Shown: positions 15,825 through 24,168 of the stretch, in pieces
Layout of the letters: each line of letters starts with the position of its first letter
Numbering within the stretch: the first letter of the stretch is position 1
Assembly: GCF_003097235.1 (NCBI RefSeq)
Contig: NZ_QEQQ01000026.1
Span: 16,191-80,190, forward strand
Direction of reading: 5' to 3'
Source: Pseudomonas sp. CC120222-01a
GTDB taxonomy: Bacteria; Pseudomonadota; Gammaproteobacteria; Pseudomonadales; Pseudomonadaceae
Length of the DNA stretch: 64,000 nucleotides
Program-made: the position numbers and the translations under genes
Notes under the pieces: generated by a model
What the model was told of the DNA's origin: nothing
Database searches by the model: none
What the model saw: the letters and a program-made list of their open reading frames with translations, nothing else

Positions 15825-17891
15825 TCAAGCGTCAGGCAGGGCCTGGAACGGGGTTTCCTTGTCGGTGCGCTCTTTGCGACCGAGGGCGGCGTAGCCGACC
15901 TTGAGGGCGAAGAACAGCACACTGAACACCACCAGCAGGAACAGAATGGTCAGGCCGGCGTTGGTGTAGGCGTTGAAGATCACGTGCTGCATCTGGTCGA
16001 TGTCCTTGGCCGGAGCCAGTACCTGACCGGCGTCCAGCGCGGTGCTGTACTTCTTGGCCAAGGCCAGGAAGCCGACGGCCGGGTTCGGGTCGAACAGCTT
16101 GATCAGGCCCGCCGCAGTGGTGCAGATCAGCAGCCAGGCAGCCGGCAGCAGGGTGACCCAGATGTAGCGCTCGCGCTTCATCTTGATCAGTACCACGGTG
16201 CCGAGCATCAGCGCGATACCGGCCAGCATCTGGTTGGAGATACCGAACAGCGGCCACAGGGTGTTGATGCCGCCCAGTGGGTCGATCACGCCCTGGTACA
16301 GCAGGTAGCCCCACAGCGCCACGCAGCCGGCAGTGCCAATGAGGTTGGCAGTCCACGACTCGGTGCGCTTGAGCGCCGGCACGAAGCTGCCCAGCAGGTC
16401 TTGCAGCATGAAGCGGCCGGCACGGGTACCGGCGTCCACTGCGGTGAGGATGAATAGCGCCTCGAACAGGATCGCGAAGTGGTACCAGAAGGCCATGGTG
16501 TTTTCACCCGGCAGCACCTGGTGCAGGATCTGCGCGATACCCACCGCCAGGGTCGGTGCACCACCGGCACGGGCGAGTACGGTGTGCTCGCCGATGTCGC
16601 GGGCCACCGCTTCGAGCTGCTCAGGGGTGATCATGAAGCCCCAGCTGCTGACCGTTTGCGCCACCGAAGCCACGTCGGCGCCCACCACGGCGGCCGGGCT
16701 GTTCATGGCGAAGTACACGCCCGGCTCGATCACCGAAGCGGCGACCATGGCCATGATGGCGACGAACGATTCCATCAGCATGCCGCCGTAGCCGATGTAA
16801 CGGGCGTTGGCTTCGTTGTCCAACAGCTTCGGCGTGGTCCCCGAGGAGATCAGCGCATGGAAGCCGGACACCGCGCCGCAGGCGATGGTGATGAACAGGA
16901 ACGGGAACAGGGTACCCTTCCACACCGGGCCGGTGCCGTCGGTGAACTGGGTCAGCGCTGGCATTTTCAGCTCGGGCATGGTCACCAGGATGCCGATGGC
17001 CAGGGCGATGATGGTACCGATCTTGAGGAAGGTCGACAGGTAGTCACGCGGCGCCAGTACCAGCCAGACCGGCAGCACGGCGGCAACGAAGCCGTAGCCG
17101 ACCAGCATCCAGGTGATCTGCACGCCCGTGAAGGTGAATGCCGGGCCCCAGACCGGATCAGCAGCAATCTGGCCCCCCAGCCAGATCGACGCCAGCAGCA
17201 GCACCACGCCAACCACCGAGATCTCGCCGATGCGGCCCGGGCGGATGTAGCGCATGTAGACGCCCATGAACATCGCGATCGGGATGGTCGCCATCACCGT
17301 GAACATGCCCCATGGGCTCTCGGCCAGGGCCTTGACCACGATCAGCGCCAGCACCGCGAGGATGATGATCATGATCAGGAAGCAGCCGAACAGGGCGATG
17401 GTCCCCGGGATGCGGCCCATCTCCTCACGCACCATGTCGCCCAGCGAGCGGCCGTTGCGGCGGGTGGACAGGAACAGGACCATGAAGTCCTGTACCGCAC
17501 CGGCCAGCACCACGCCGGCGATCAGCCACAGCGTGCCGGGCAGGTAGCCCATTTGCGCGGCGAGTACCGGGCCAACCAAGGGGCCGGCGCCAGCAATGGC
17601 GGCAAAGTGGTGACCGAAGAGAATGTGTTTGTTGGTAGGAACGTAGTCCAGACCGTCGTTGTTGAGCACCGCCGGGGTGGCTCGGCGAGGGTCGAGTTGC
17701 ATCACCTTGGTGGCGATGAACAGGCTGTAGTAACGGTAGGCGACCAGGTAGATGGCCACCGCGGCGACCACGATCCACAAGGCATTGATCGCCTCGCCGC
17801 GACGCAGGGCAACCACACCCAGCGCGCAGGCCCCTATGACTGCCAGCGCCAGCCACGGAATGTGGCGTAGCAGGCTATTATTGTTGTTCAT
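15825..17891 (-). CDS. btsT: CstA-family pyruvate transporter (BtsT-like)
   Basis: 688 residues with about 16-18 hydrophobic segments. The CstA signature regions are present: YYSLFIATKVMQLDPRRATPAVLNNDGLDYVPTNK, FGHHFAAIAGAGPLVGPVLAAQ, and GAVQDFMVLFLSTRRNGRSLG. The start at MNNNNSLL has GGAAG upstream; the longer frame lacks one. Members take up pyruvate (BtsT) or act on carbon starvation (CstA). The yjiX-yjiA neighbours favour the BtsT assignment. No BtsSR-type histidine kinase is adjacent. Confidence 0.9.
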   Translation of the reverse strand: MNNNNSLLRHIPWLALAVIGACALGVVALRRGEAINALWIVVAAVAIYLVAYRYYSLFIATKVMQLDPRRATPAVLNNDGLDYVPTNKHILFGHHFAAIAGAGPLVGPVLAAQMGYLPGTLWLIAGVVLAGAVQDFMVLFLSTRRNGRSLGDMVREEMGRIPGTIALFGCFLIMIIILAVLALIVVKALAESPWGMFTVMATIPIAMFMGVYMRYIRPGRIGEISVVGVVLLLASIWLGGQIAADPVWGPAFTFTGVQITWMLVGYGFVAAVLPVWLVLAPRDYLSTFLKIGTIIALAIGILVTMPELKMPALTQFTDGTGPVWKGTLFPFLFITIACGAVSGFHALISSGTTPKLLDNEANARYIGYGGMLMESFVAIMAMVAASVIEPGVYFAMNSPAAVVGADVASVAQTVSSWGFMITPEQLEAVARDIGEHTVLARAGGAPTLAVGIAQILHQVLPGENTMAFWYHFAILFEALFILTAVDAGTRAGRFMLQDLLGSFVPALKRTESWTANLIGTAGCVALWGYLLYQGVIDPLGGINTLWPLFGISNQMLAGIALMLGTVVLIKMKRERYIWVTLLPAAWLLICTTAAGLIKLFDPNPAVGFLALAKKYSTALDAGQVLAPAKDIDQMQHVIFNAYTNAGLTILFLLVVFSVLFFALKVGYAALGRKERTDKETPFQALPDA

Positions 17892-18057
17892 GGTTTGCTT
17901 CCAGCTGGTGGATTGGAAAAGACCGCCCATCGAGTCTAGGGCGTGTCATCGCGCATTGCCACACTTGCTTTGGTCTAGAGCCTCTGCGGCCAGATTGCGG
18001 TACCTGATGCACATATCCAGTTAACTATAGTCAGGATGTCACCCGAGGACCTACCCC

Positions 18058-18423
18058 ATGAGCGATCACGACGAACGCCGCCGCTTCCAGCGCATCGATT
18101 TCGATGCCCCCACCGAGCTGCGCCAGGGCGACCGCCGCTGGCCGGTAAAACTGTTGGATGTGTCGCTCAAGGGCATGCTGGTCAAATGCCCCGAACCCTG
18201 GGACGCCGACCTGACCCAGGACTTCGATGCGGTCATCCACCTGAACCCCGAGGTGCGGGTACAAATGCAGGTGGAACTGCGCCATGAGGAGCCCACCCGC
18301 CTGGGCTTCGTCTGCCTGTACATCGACGTCGACTCCATGACCCATTTGCACCGTCTTGTGGAATTGAACCTGGCAGATGGCACCGAAATGATGCGCGAGC
18401 TGCGCGAACTCATCGAAGAATAG
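18058..18423 (+). CDS. PilZ-domain c-di-GMP-binding protein
   Basis: 121 residues, a single PilZ domain. Both c-di-GMP motifs are intact: R8xxxR12 (RRFQR) and D34xSxxG39 (DVSLKG). A GAGG Shine-Dalgarno precedes the ATG. Single-domain PilZ proteins act as adaptors that couple c-di-GMP to motility, alginate or other outputs; the target is unknown here. It is transcribed alone, ending in a hairpin. Confidence 0.92.
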   Translation: MSDHDERRRFQRIDFDAPTELRQGDRRWPVKLLDVSLKGMLVKCPEPWDADLTQDFDAVIHLNPEVRVQMQVELRHEEPTRLGFVCLYIDVDSMTHLHRLVELNLADGTEMMRELRELIEE

Positions 18424-18426
18424 AAT

Positions 18427-18444
18427 CTGTTAGCTGGCTAACAG
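18427..18444 (+). terminator. Hairpin just after the PilZ gene
   Basis: CTGTTAGC and GCTAACAG pair perfectly around TG, four bases after the stop codon, followed by a C/T-rich stretch. It is a likely terminator, though the T-tract is weak. Confidence 0.5.
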
Positions 18445-18467
18445 CCTTCCCACCTTCTGTTTCTTGT

Positions 18468-18495
18468 CTACCCAGACAGCTTTCTGCCTGGGTAG
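18468..18495. other. Second inverted repeat upstream of the NCS2 permease
   Basis: CTACCCAG-A-CAG and CTG-C-CTGGGTAG form an 11-pair stem with one mismatch around CTTT. It may be a backup terminator for the PilZ transcript or a regulator site; no T-tract follows. Confidence 0.4.
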
Positions 18496-18605
18496 CAGCG
18501 CTTTGTACACACCCCTCTAGCACCGCATTAAACAACTTGGTACGGCTTCTGCATTGCAGTTTTGCACACACTGCAAGGCCTACTGTTCGCGCTCCGATCA
18601 AAAAC

Positions 18606-18649
18606 TTGTATACAATTTATGTAGCAATCATTTGTAGGAAATGTCTACA
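18606..18649 (+). promoter_or_regulatory. TGTA-type operators upstream of the NCS2 permease
   Basis: TTGTATACAA (18606-18615) is a perfect palindrome. TGTAG-N7-CTACA (18633-18649) is an inverted repeat with the same TGTA...TACA ends. Their centres are about 30 bases (three helical turns) apart, and the second ends 34 bases before the permease start. The first resembles GntR-family operators. The regulator is unknown. Confidence 0.45.
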
Positions 18650-18683
18650 GTAGTGCCACAACAATAAACAGAGAGCCTGCTCC

Positions 18684-20201
18684 ATGACTACGTCCCCTAG
18701 CACGTCTCCCGCCCAGCGCCCCGAGGACGAAAACCTCGGGCTGGGTGCCAACCTGGCCTATGGTCTGCAGCATGTGCTGACCATGTATGGCGGGATCGTC
18801 GCGGTACCCCTGATCCTGGGTCAGGCAGCCGGCCTCAACGGTGCCGAGATCGGCATGCTGATTGCCGCTTCGCTGTTTGCCGGTGGCCTGGCGACCTTGC
18901 TGCAGACGCTGGGCATCCCGTTCTTCGGTTGCCAGCTGCCGCTGGTGCAGGGCGTATCGTTCGCTGGCGTGGCGACCATGGGCGCCATTCTCAGCAGCGA
19001 GGGCGGTGGTGGCCTGCCGGGCGTGCTCGGCGCGGTCATGGCAGCGTCGGTGATCGGTTTACTGATCACCCCGGTGTTCTCGCGCATCACCAAGTTCTTC
19101 CCGCCGCTGGTGACCGGCATCGTCATCACCACCATCGGCCTGACCCTGATGCCGGTTGCCGCGCGCTGGGTGATGGGCGGCAACAGCGCCTCGCCAGAGT
19201 TCGGCAGCGTGGCCAACATCGGCCTGGCGGCACTGACCTTCGCCATCGTCCTGGTGCTGAGCAAACTCGGTAGCGCAACCATCTCGCGGCTGTCGATCCT
19301 GCTGGCCATGGTGGTCGGCACGCTGATCGCCTGGGCGCTGGGCATGACCGACTTCAGCAAGGTCGGCCAAGGCCCGATGTTCGCCTTCCCCACCCCGTTC
19401 CACTTCGGCATGCCGGAGTTCCACATCGCCGCGATCCTGTCGATGTGCATCGTGATCATGGTGACCTTGGTGGAAACCTCGGCCGACATCCTCGCCGTGG
19501 GTGAGATCATCGACACCAAGGTCGACTCCAAGCGCCTGGGCAACGGCCTGCGTGCCGACATGGCGTCGAGCATCCTGGCGCCGATCTTCGGCTCGTTCAC
19601 CCAGAGTGCCTTCGCCCAGAACGTCGGCCTGGTGGCCGTGACCGGGGTCAAGAGCCGCTACGTGGTGGCCACCGGTGGCGTGATCCTGGTAGTGCTCGGC
19701 CTGCTGCCGGTGATGGGCCGGGTAATTGCCGCAGTACCGACCCCGGTACTGGGTGGCGCTGGCATCGTGTTGTTCGGCACCGTGGCCGCCAGCGGCATCC
19801 GTACCCTGTCGAAGGTCAACTACAAGAACAACGTCAACCTGATCATCGTCGCTGCTTCGCTGGGCTTTGGCATGATCCCGATCGCCGCGCCGACCTTCTA
19901 CCACAACTTCCCGAACTGGTTCGAAACCATCTTCCACTCGGGCATCAGCTCGGCGGCAATCATGGCCATCTTGCTGAACCTGCTGTTCAACCACTTCAAG
20001 ACGGGCAACTCGGAGAACCAGTCGGTATTCGCTGCAGCCTACGAACGCACCATCCAGTATTCGGACATCTCGTGCCTGCGTGATGGTGACTTCTTCAAGG
20101 ATGGCAAGCTGTTCGATGCCGAGGGCAACGAAGTGCCGGTGATGGAGCTGGACGAGCACGGCAACCAGGCGCCCAGGCGCAGTGCAGTTGCCGAGCATTG
20201 A
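18684..20201 (+). CDS. NCS2-family nucleobase (xanthine/uracil-type) permease
   Basis: 505 residues with 12-14 membrane spans. The NCS2 signature QSAFAQNVGLVAVTGVKSR and the conserved VETSADILAVGE (TM8 region) are present. The opening NLAYGLQHVLTMYGGIVAVPLILG matches purine permeases such as XanQ/UacT, which import xanthine or urate with protons. The ~55-residue hydrophilic C-terminal tail (about residues 450-505) extends beyond the last membrane span. It has its own promoter region with TGTA-type palindromes and a strong terminator. Confidence 0.9.
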   Translation: MTTSPSTSPAQRPEDENLGLGANLAYGLQHVLTMYGGIVAVPLILGQAAGLNGAEIGMLIAASLFAGGLATLLQTLGIPFFGCQLPLVQGVSFAGVATMGAILSSEGGGGLPGVLGAVMAASVIGLLITPVFSRITKFFPPLVTGIVITTIGLTLMPVAARWVMGGNSASPEFGSVANIGLAALTFAIVLVLSKLGSATISRLSILLAMVVGTLIAWALGMTDFSKVGQGPMFAFPTPFHFGMPEFHIAAILSMCIVIMVTLVETSADILAVGEIIDTKVDSKRLGNGLRADMASSILAPIFGSFTQSAFAQNVGLVAVTGVKSRYVVATGGVILVVLGLLPVMGRVIAAVPTPVLGGAGIVLFGTVAASGIRTLSKVNYKNNVNLIIVAASLGFGMIPIAAPTFYHNFPNWFETIFHSGISSAAIMAILLNLLFNHFKTGNSENQSVFAAAYERTIQYSDISCLRDGDFFKDGKLFDAEGNEVPVMELDEHGNQAPRRSAVAEH

Positions 20202-20223
20202 CCGCTGACTGAGCGGTGAGGTG

Positions 20224-20257
20224 GGGGAGCCGATGCGCATCGTCGGCTCCCCTTTTT
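20224..20257 (+). terminator. Rho-independent terminator of the NCS2 permease
   Basis: GGGGAGCCGA (20224-20233) pairs perfectly with TCGGCTCCCC (20243-20252) and is followed by five T. A REP pair begins five bases later. Confidence 0.92.
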
Positions 20258-20261
20258 CGTT

Positions 20262-20371
20262 CCTGTCCCGGCCCTTTCGCGGGCAAGCCCGCTCCCACAG
20301 GTCTTGCACAAATTTCAAGACGTGTGCGATCCCTGTGGGAGCGGGCTTGCCCGCGAAGAGGCCGGGACAGG
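20262..20371. repeat. REP pair (BIME), GCGGGCAAGCCCGC family
   Basis: Inverted REP units at 20262-20301 and 20332-20371, each with the core GCGGGCAAGCCCGCTCCCACAGG or its complement. The arms match closely except for a short stretch near the outer end. It sits between the convergent permease and radA genes. Confidence 0.9.
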
Positions 20372-20378
20372 TTACAAA

Positions 20379-21746
20379 TTACTCGAACAAGGCATCCAGG
20401 GCCTGTTCCAGACGGGTCACAGCAATTACCTGCAGCCCTGCTGGCGGCTCCTTCGGCGCATTGCCCTTGGGCACGATGGCTCGCTTGAAGCCATGCTTGG
20501 CCGCCTCTTTCAGGCGCTCCTGGCCACTGGGCACTGGCCGCACCTCGCCCGACAAGCCGATCTCACCGAACACCAGCAACCCATGGGCCAATGGCCGGTT
20601 GCGCAGGCTGGACATCACCGCTGCCAGCAACGCCAGGTCCGAGGCCGTTTCCAGCACTTTCACCCCACCGACCACGTTGAGGAACACATCCTGGTCGTGG
20701 GTGGGAATGCCGCCATGCCGGTGCAGTACTGCCAACAACATGGCCAGGCGGTTCTGGTCCAGGCCCAGGGTGACCCGCCGCGGGTTGGCCAGGTGGCTGT
20801 CATCGACCAGCGCCTGCACCTCGACCAGCATCGGCCGGGTGCCTTCCCAGGTTGCCATGACCACGCTGCCGGGCACTTCTTCCTGGGTACGGTTGAGGAA
20901 GATTGCCGACGGGTTGGACACCTCTTTCAAGCCGCGGTCGGTCATGCCGAACACGCCCAGTTCGTTGACCGCGCCAAAGCGGTTCTTCACCGCCCGCAAC
21001 AGGCGCAGGCGGCCATCGGACTCGCCCTCGAAATACAACACGGTATCGACCATGTGCTCCAGCACCCGCGGCCCGGCCAGCGAGCCTTCCTTGGTGACAT
21101 GGCCAACCAGGAAGATCGCCGTACCACTCTGCTTGGCATAACGCACCAGCAGCGCCGTGCTCTCGCGCACCTGGGCCACGCCGCCGGGGGCGGACTGCAA
21201 CTGCTCGGTGAAGATGGTCTGAATCGAGTCGATCACCATGACCCGGGGTTTTTCCACCCGCGCCGTGGCAATGATGGTTTCGATGCAGGTCTCGGTCATC
21301 ACCTTGAGCTGGTCCTGGGGCAGGCCCAGGCGCCGCGAGCGCATGGCCACCTGCTGCTGCGACTCTTCACCGGTGACGTACAACGCGGGCAGGCCCACGG
21401 CGATGTTGCACAACGTCTGCAGCAGGATGGTCGACTTGCCGATCCCCGGGTCGCCGCCGATCAATACCACCGAGCCATCGACCAGGCCACCGCCGAGCAC
21501 CCGGTCGAGTTCGGTGCTACTGGTGGTGAAGCGCGGGATCTCTTCGACACTGACTTCGGCCAGGGTCTTGATCTGCGCCTGTTGCCCGGTCCAGCCGGCG
21601 CGGCCGCTGGGGGCTGCCGCGCCGCCGCTTTCGATCATGGTTTCGACCAGGGTGTTCCAGGCCCCGCAGTCGGCGCACTGGCCGGCCCATTTGGGGAAGG
21701 TCGCGCCGCACTCGGTGCAGCCATACAAGCGCTTGGCCTTGGCCAT
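20379..21746 (-). CDS. radA: DNA repair protein RadA
   Basis: 455 residues, full length. The N-terminal four-Cys zinc finger (Cys10, 13, 24, 27), Walker A GGDPGIGKST at 97-106, the RadA-specific KNRFG motif at 254-258, and a C-terminal Lon-protease-like domain are all present. RadA is a RecA-related ATPase and helicase that drives branch migration in recombinational repair. It is single and monocistronic, back to back with mscL. Confidence 0.96.
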   Translation of the reverse strand: MAKAKRLYGCTECGATFPKWAGQCADCGAWNTLVETMIESGGAAAPSGRAGWTGQQAQIKTLAEVSVEEIPRFTTSSTELDRVLGGGLVDGSVVLIGGDPGIGKSTILLQTLCNIAVGLPALYVTGEESQQQVAMRSRRLGLPQDQLKVMTETCIETIIATARVEKPRVMVIDSIQTIFTEQLQSAPGGVAQVRESTALLVRYAKQSGTAIFLVGHVTKEGSLAGPRVLEHMVDTVLYFEGESDGRLRLLRAVKNRFGAVNELGVFGMTDRGLKEVSNPSAIFLNRTQEEVPGSVVMATWEGTRPMLVEVQALVDDSHLANPRRVTLGLDQNRLAMLLAVLHRHGGIPTHDQDVFLNVVGGVKVLETASDLALLAAVMSSLRNRPLAHGLLVFGEIGLSGEVRPVPSGQERLKEAAKHGFKRAIVPKGNAPKEPPAGLQVIAVTRLEQALDALFE

Positions 21747-21922
21747 GGGCAGGGTCTCCTGGAAAAAACCGCCATGATAGCCGAGGCTGACGTGTCTCGA
21801 ACCGATCGAGATGCGACAAAACTATTCGTTCTAACCGCAGTCACTACCCCTGAAGCCAACGCATGAAGCGTTTAACTGGCTTACACTGCGTTAACCTCAC
21901 CATTTGTTACAAGGAATCAAAC

Positions 21923-22342
21923 ATGGGCATGCTCAGTGAGTTCAAGGCCTTCGCGGTCAAAGGCAATGTCGTCGACATGGCGGTCGGTATCATCATCGGC
22001 GCGGCCTTCGGCAAGATCGTCTCCTCGTTCGTCGGGGACGTGGTCATGCCACCACTGGGGCTGCTGATCGGCGGCGTCGACTTCAGCGACCTGGCAATCA
22101 CCCTGAAGGCTGCCGAAGGTGATGTACCGGCCGTGGTACTGGCCTATGGCAAGTTCATTCAGACCGTGATCGACTTCGTCATCGTCGCCTTCGCCATCTT
22201 CATGGGCGTGAAGGCGATCAACCGCCTCAAGCGCGAAGAGGCCGTGGCACCGACCACACCGCCAGTCCCCACCCCGCAGGAAACCCTGCTGACCGAAATC
22301 CGCGACCTGCTCAAGGCGCAGAACCAGAATCGGTTGCCCTGA
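21923..22342 (+). CDS. mscL: Large-conductance mechanosensitive channel
   Basis: 139 residues, the usual size. MscL features: MLSEFKAFAVKGNVVDMAVGIIIGAAFGKIVSSFVGDVVMPPLG (N-terminal helix and TM1), TM2 (FVIVAFAIFMGVKAINRL), and a charged C-terminal helix. The start at MGMLSEF is the conserved one; the upstream 20-residue extension is not. It protects cells from hypo-osmotic shock. Confidence 0.96.
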   Translation: MGMLSEFKAFAVKGNVVDMAVGIIIGAAFGKIVSSFVGDVVMPPLGLLIGGVDFSDLAITLKAAEGDVPAVVLAYGKFIQTVIDFVIVAFAIFMGVKAINRLKREEAVAPTTPPVPTPQETLLTEIRDLLKAQNQNRLP

Positions 22343-22349
22343 AATGCCT

Positions 22350-22371
22350 GGGGCCGCATCGCGGCCCCTTT
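22350..22371. terminator. Shared terminator between mscL and fpr
   Basis: GGGGCCGC-ATC-GCGGCCCC followed by TTT, between the convergent mscL and fpr stop codons, so it can serve both strands. Confidence 0.75.
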
Positions 22372-22374
22372 GCA

Positions 22375-23151
22375 TCACCAGTAGTTTTCCACCGCCACCT
22401 GCCCCGGCCGCTTGCTCAGGCTCAGCTGCAGGTCACGCGCCTTGAGTACCTTGCGTGTCTCGTCGATCATGTCCGGGTTGCCGCAGAGCATGATCCGCGA
22501 ATGCTCGGGCGACAACTCCAGCCCCGCCGCCTTTTCCAGCTCGCCATTCTCGATCAGCGTGGTGATTCGCGCATTCAATGCCCCTGGGTGCTGCTCACGG
22601 GTCACGACAGGAATGAACTGCAGCTTGCCCGCGAATTCGGCCAGGTAATCACGCTGCTCCAGCCCGGCGATGTCGTCTACATACGCCAGCTCTTTCGCCT
22701 CGCGCACCGAATACACCAGCTTGATGTTGTCGAAACGCTCCCAGGCTTCAAAGTCCTGAAGGATCGACATGAAAGGTGCGATGCCAGTGCCGGTCGCCAG
22801 CATCCACAGGTCGCGCCCGCCGACGAAGCGATCAAGGGTCAGGTAGCCGAACGCCTGACGGTCGATCAACAAGGTATCGCCCTCGCCCAGGCGGCTCAGC
22901 TCGCTGGTGAATTCGCCGCCCGGCACCACGATTGAGAAGAAGTCGAGGTATTCGTCATGGGGGGCACTGACCATCGAATAGGCACGCCAGACCACGCTAC
23001 CATCGGCCTTGGTCACGCCCAGCCGGGCAAACTGGCCGGCCCGGAAGCGAAACCCCGGATCACGCGTCACCCGCAGGCTGAACAGGTTCGGCGTGAGCGG
23101 CTGGACGTCGAGCAGGGTCTGGCGGGTGAAATTGTCGGCACTGGCGGTCAT
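22375..23151 (-). CDS. fpr: Ferredoxin-NADP+ reductase
   Basis: 258 residues. The FAD motif RAYS is at 56-59, the NADP motif GTGIAP at 121-126, and the C-terminus AVENYW is typical of bacterial Fpr. The start was chosen by GGAG seven bases upstream; an ATG four codons earlier and a much longer frame have no ribosome site. It moves electrons between NADPH and ferredoxin or flavodoxin, important under oxidative or osmotic stress. P. putida has two paralogues; this copy lies beside the LuxR solo rather than beside finR. Confidence 0.92.
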   Translation of the reverse strand: MTASADNFTRQTLLDVQPLTPNLFSLRVTRDPGFRFRAGQFARLGVTKADGSVVWRAYSMVSAPHDEYLDFFSIVVPGGEFTSELSRLGEGDTLLIDRQAFGYLTLDRFVGGRDLWMLATGTGIAPFMSILQDFEAWERFDNIKLVYSVREAKELAYVDDIAGLEQRDYLAEFAGKLQFIPVVTREQHPGALNARITTLIENGELEKAAGLELSPEHSRIMLCGNPDMIDETRKVLKARDLQLSLSKRPGQVAVENYW

Positions 23152-23364
23152 GTCGGGCTCCATGTAAGGCATGCGCCCAGTGTCGCCCAAAGCGGCCTGG
23201 ATAAAAACCGCTGGAATGTAGGGGCACAACAGGGGGATCGCGTCAGGTTTGATGAAAAATGCGGCTTCTATAACAAAAAATCCCAACACAGCACTCGGAC
23301 TTTTCCTACAATTCTCCCGGTATGCAAATGGATTGGACCCACAACATCCAACGGAGTGTGACAG

Positions 23365-24075
23365 ATGCTTCAGTGGAATCATGAGCATCTCCATCAACTG
23401 ATCAGCGAAAGCACGCCGCAAAAGGTGTTTGACCTCGCAGTGCACCTGGCGCAAGACCTGGACATGATGTTTCTGGGGCTGAAAGTCCGCATTCAACTGG
23501 CTGCGCAATCGCCACGGCTGTACCTCTACAGCAACTATCCAGTTGCGTGGATCGAGCGCTACCAGCGTGACGACTTCTACAAACGGGACGCTGCGGCGAC
23601 CCGAAGCCACACCACGACCATGCCGGTAGTGTGGACCGACGACCTGTACCACGAAGTACCCGACTTCCGCGAGCAGGCTTGCGCGCACGGGCTACGCCAT
23701 GGCTGGACGCAGTCCTTGCATGACCTTCAGCACAATGAGAGCCAGGTCAGCATCTGCAGGCCCAGCAACGCAGTGAGTATTGCCGAGCTTTACGACAAAG
23801 CCGGCAAGGTGCAGTGGCTGTGCCACACCCTGCACGCGATCATCAGCGAATATCACCTGGCCAAGCTCAGCGCGCCGCTGAAAATGAGCGAGCGCGAAAT
23901 CGAAGTGCTCAAGTGGTCGGCCGCCGGCAAGACCGCCGCCGACGTCGCCTGCATCCTGTCGTTGTCGCAGAGCACGGTGAACTTCCATATCCGCAGCGTC
24001 ATCACCAAGACCAACGCCGCCAACAAGGCCGGTGCCATCGCCATCGCCATGATGCGTGGCCTGATCGACCAATAG
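23365..24075 (+). CDS. ppoR: LuxR-family solo regulator (PpoR-like)
   Basis: 236 residues with a GGAG Shine-Dalgarno. The N-terminal autoinducer-binding domain has the conserved pattern Trp62, Tyr66 and Asp75 (AWIERYQRDDFYKRDAA). The residue after Asp is Ala where TraR has Pro. The C-terminal LuxR helix-turn-helix spans about 172-236 (SEREIEVLKWSAAGKTAADVA). There is no luxI synthase in the window. It matches what I know of PpoR, the P. putida orphan LuxR protein affecting fitness and surface motility. It diverges from fpr. Confidence 0.85.
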   Translation: MLQWNHEHLHQLISESTPQKVFDLAVHLAQDLDMMFLGLKVRIQLAAQSPRLYLYSNYPVAWIERYQRDDFYKRDAAATRSHTTTMPVVWTDDLYHEVPDFREQACAHGLRHGWTQSLHDLQHNESQVSICRPSNAVSIAELYDKAGKVQWLCHTLHAIISEYHLAKLSAPLKMSEREIEVLKWSAAGKTAADVACILSLSQSTVNFHIRSVITKTNAANKAGAIAIAMMRGLIDQ

Positions 24076-24168
24076 CCAGGCCTGCGGCCTCGGGCAAAGC
24101 CCTGTAGAATCGCGCAGCAAAGCTCGTGGCGAACCGCCGTGGGCAGATCCGTACCCGAGCCAGACGCC

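Noticed and set aside
16479..17870. 463-codon open frame antisense to the BtsT gene
   Set aside because: Asp/His/Gln-rich shadow frame without any recognisable fold.
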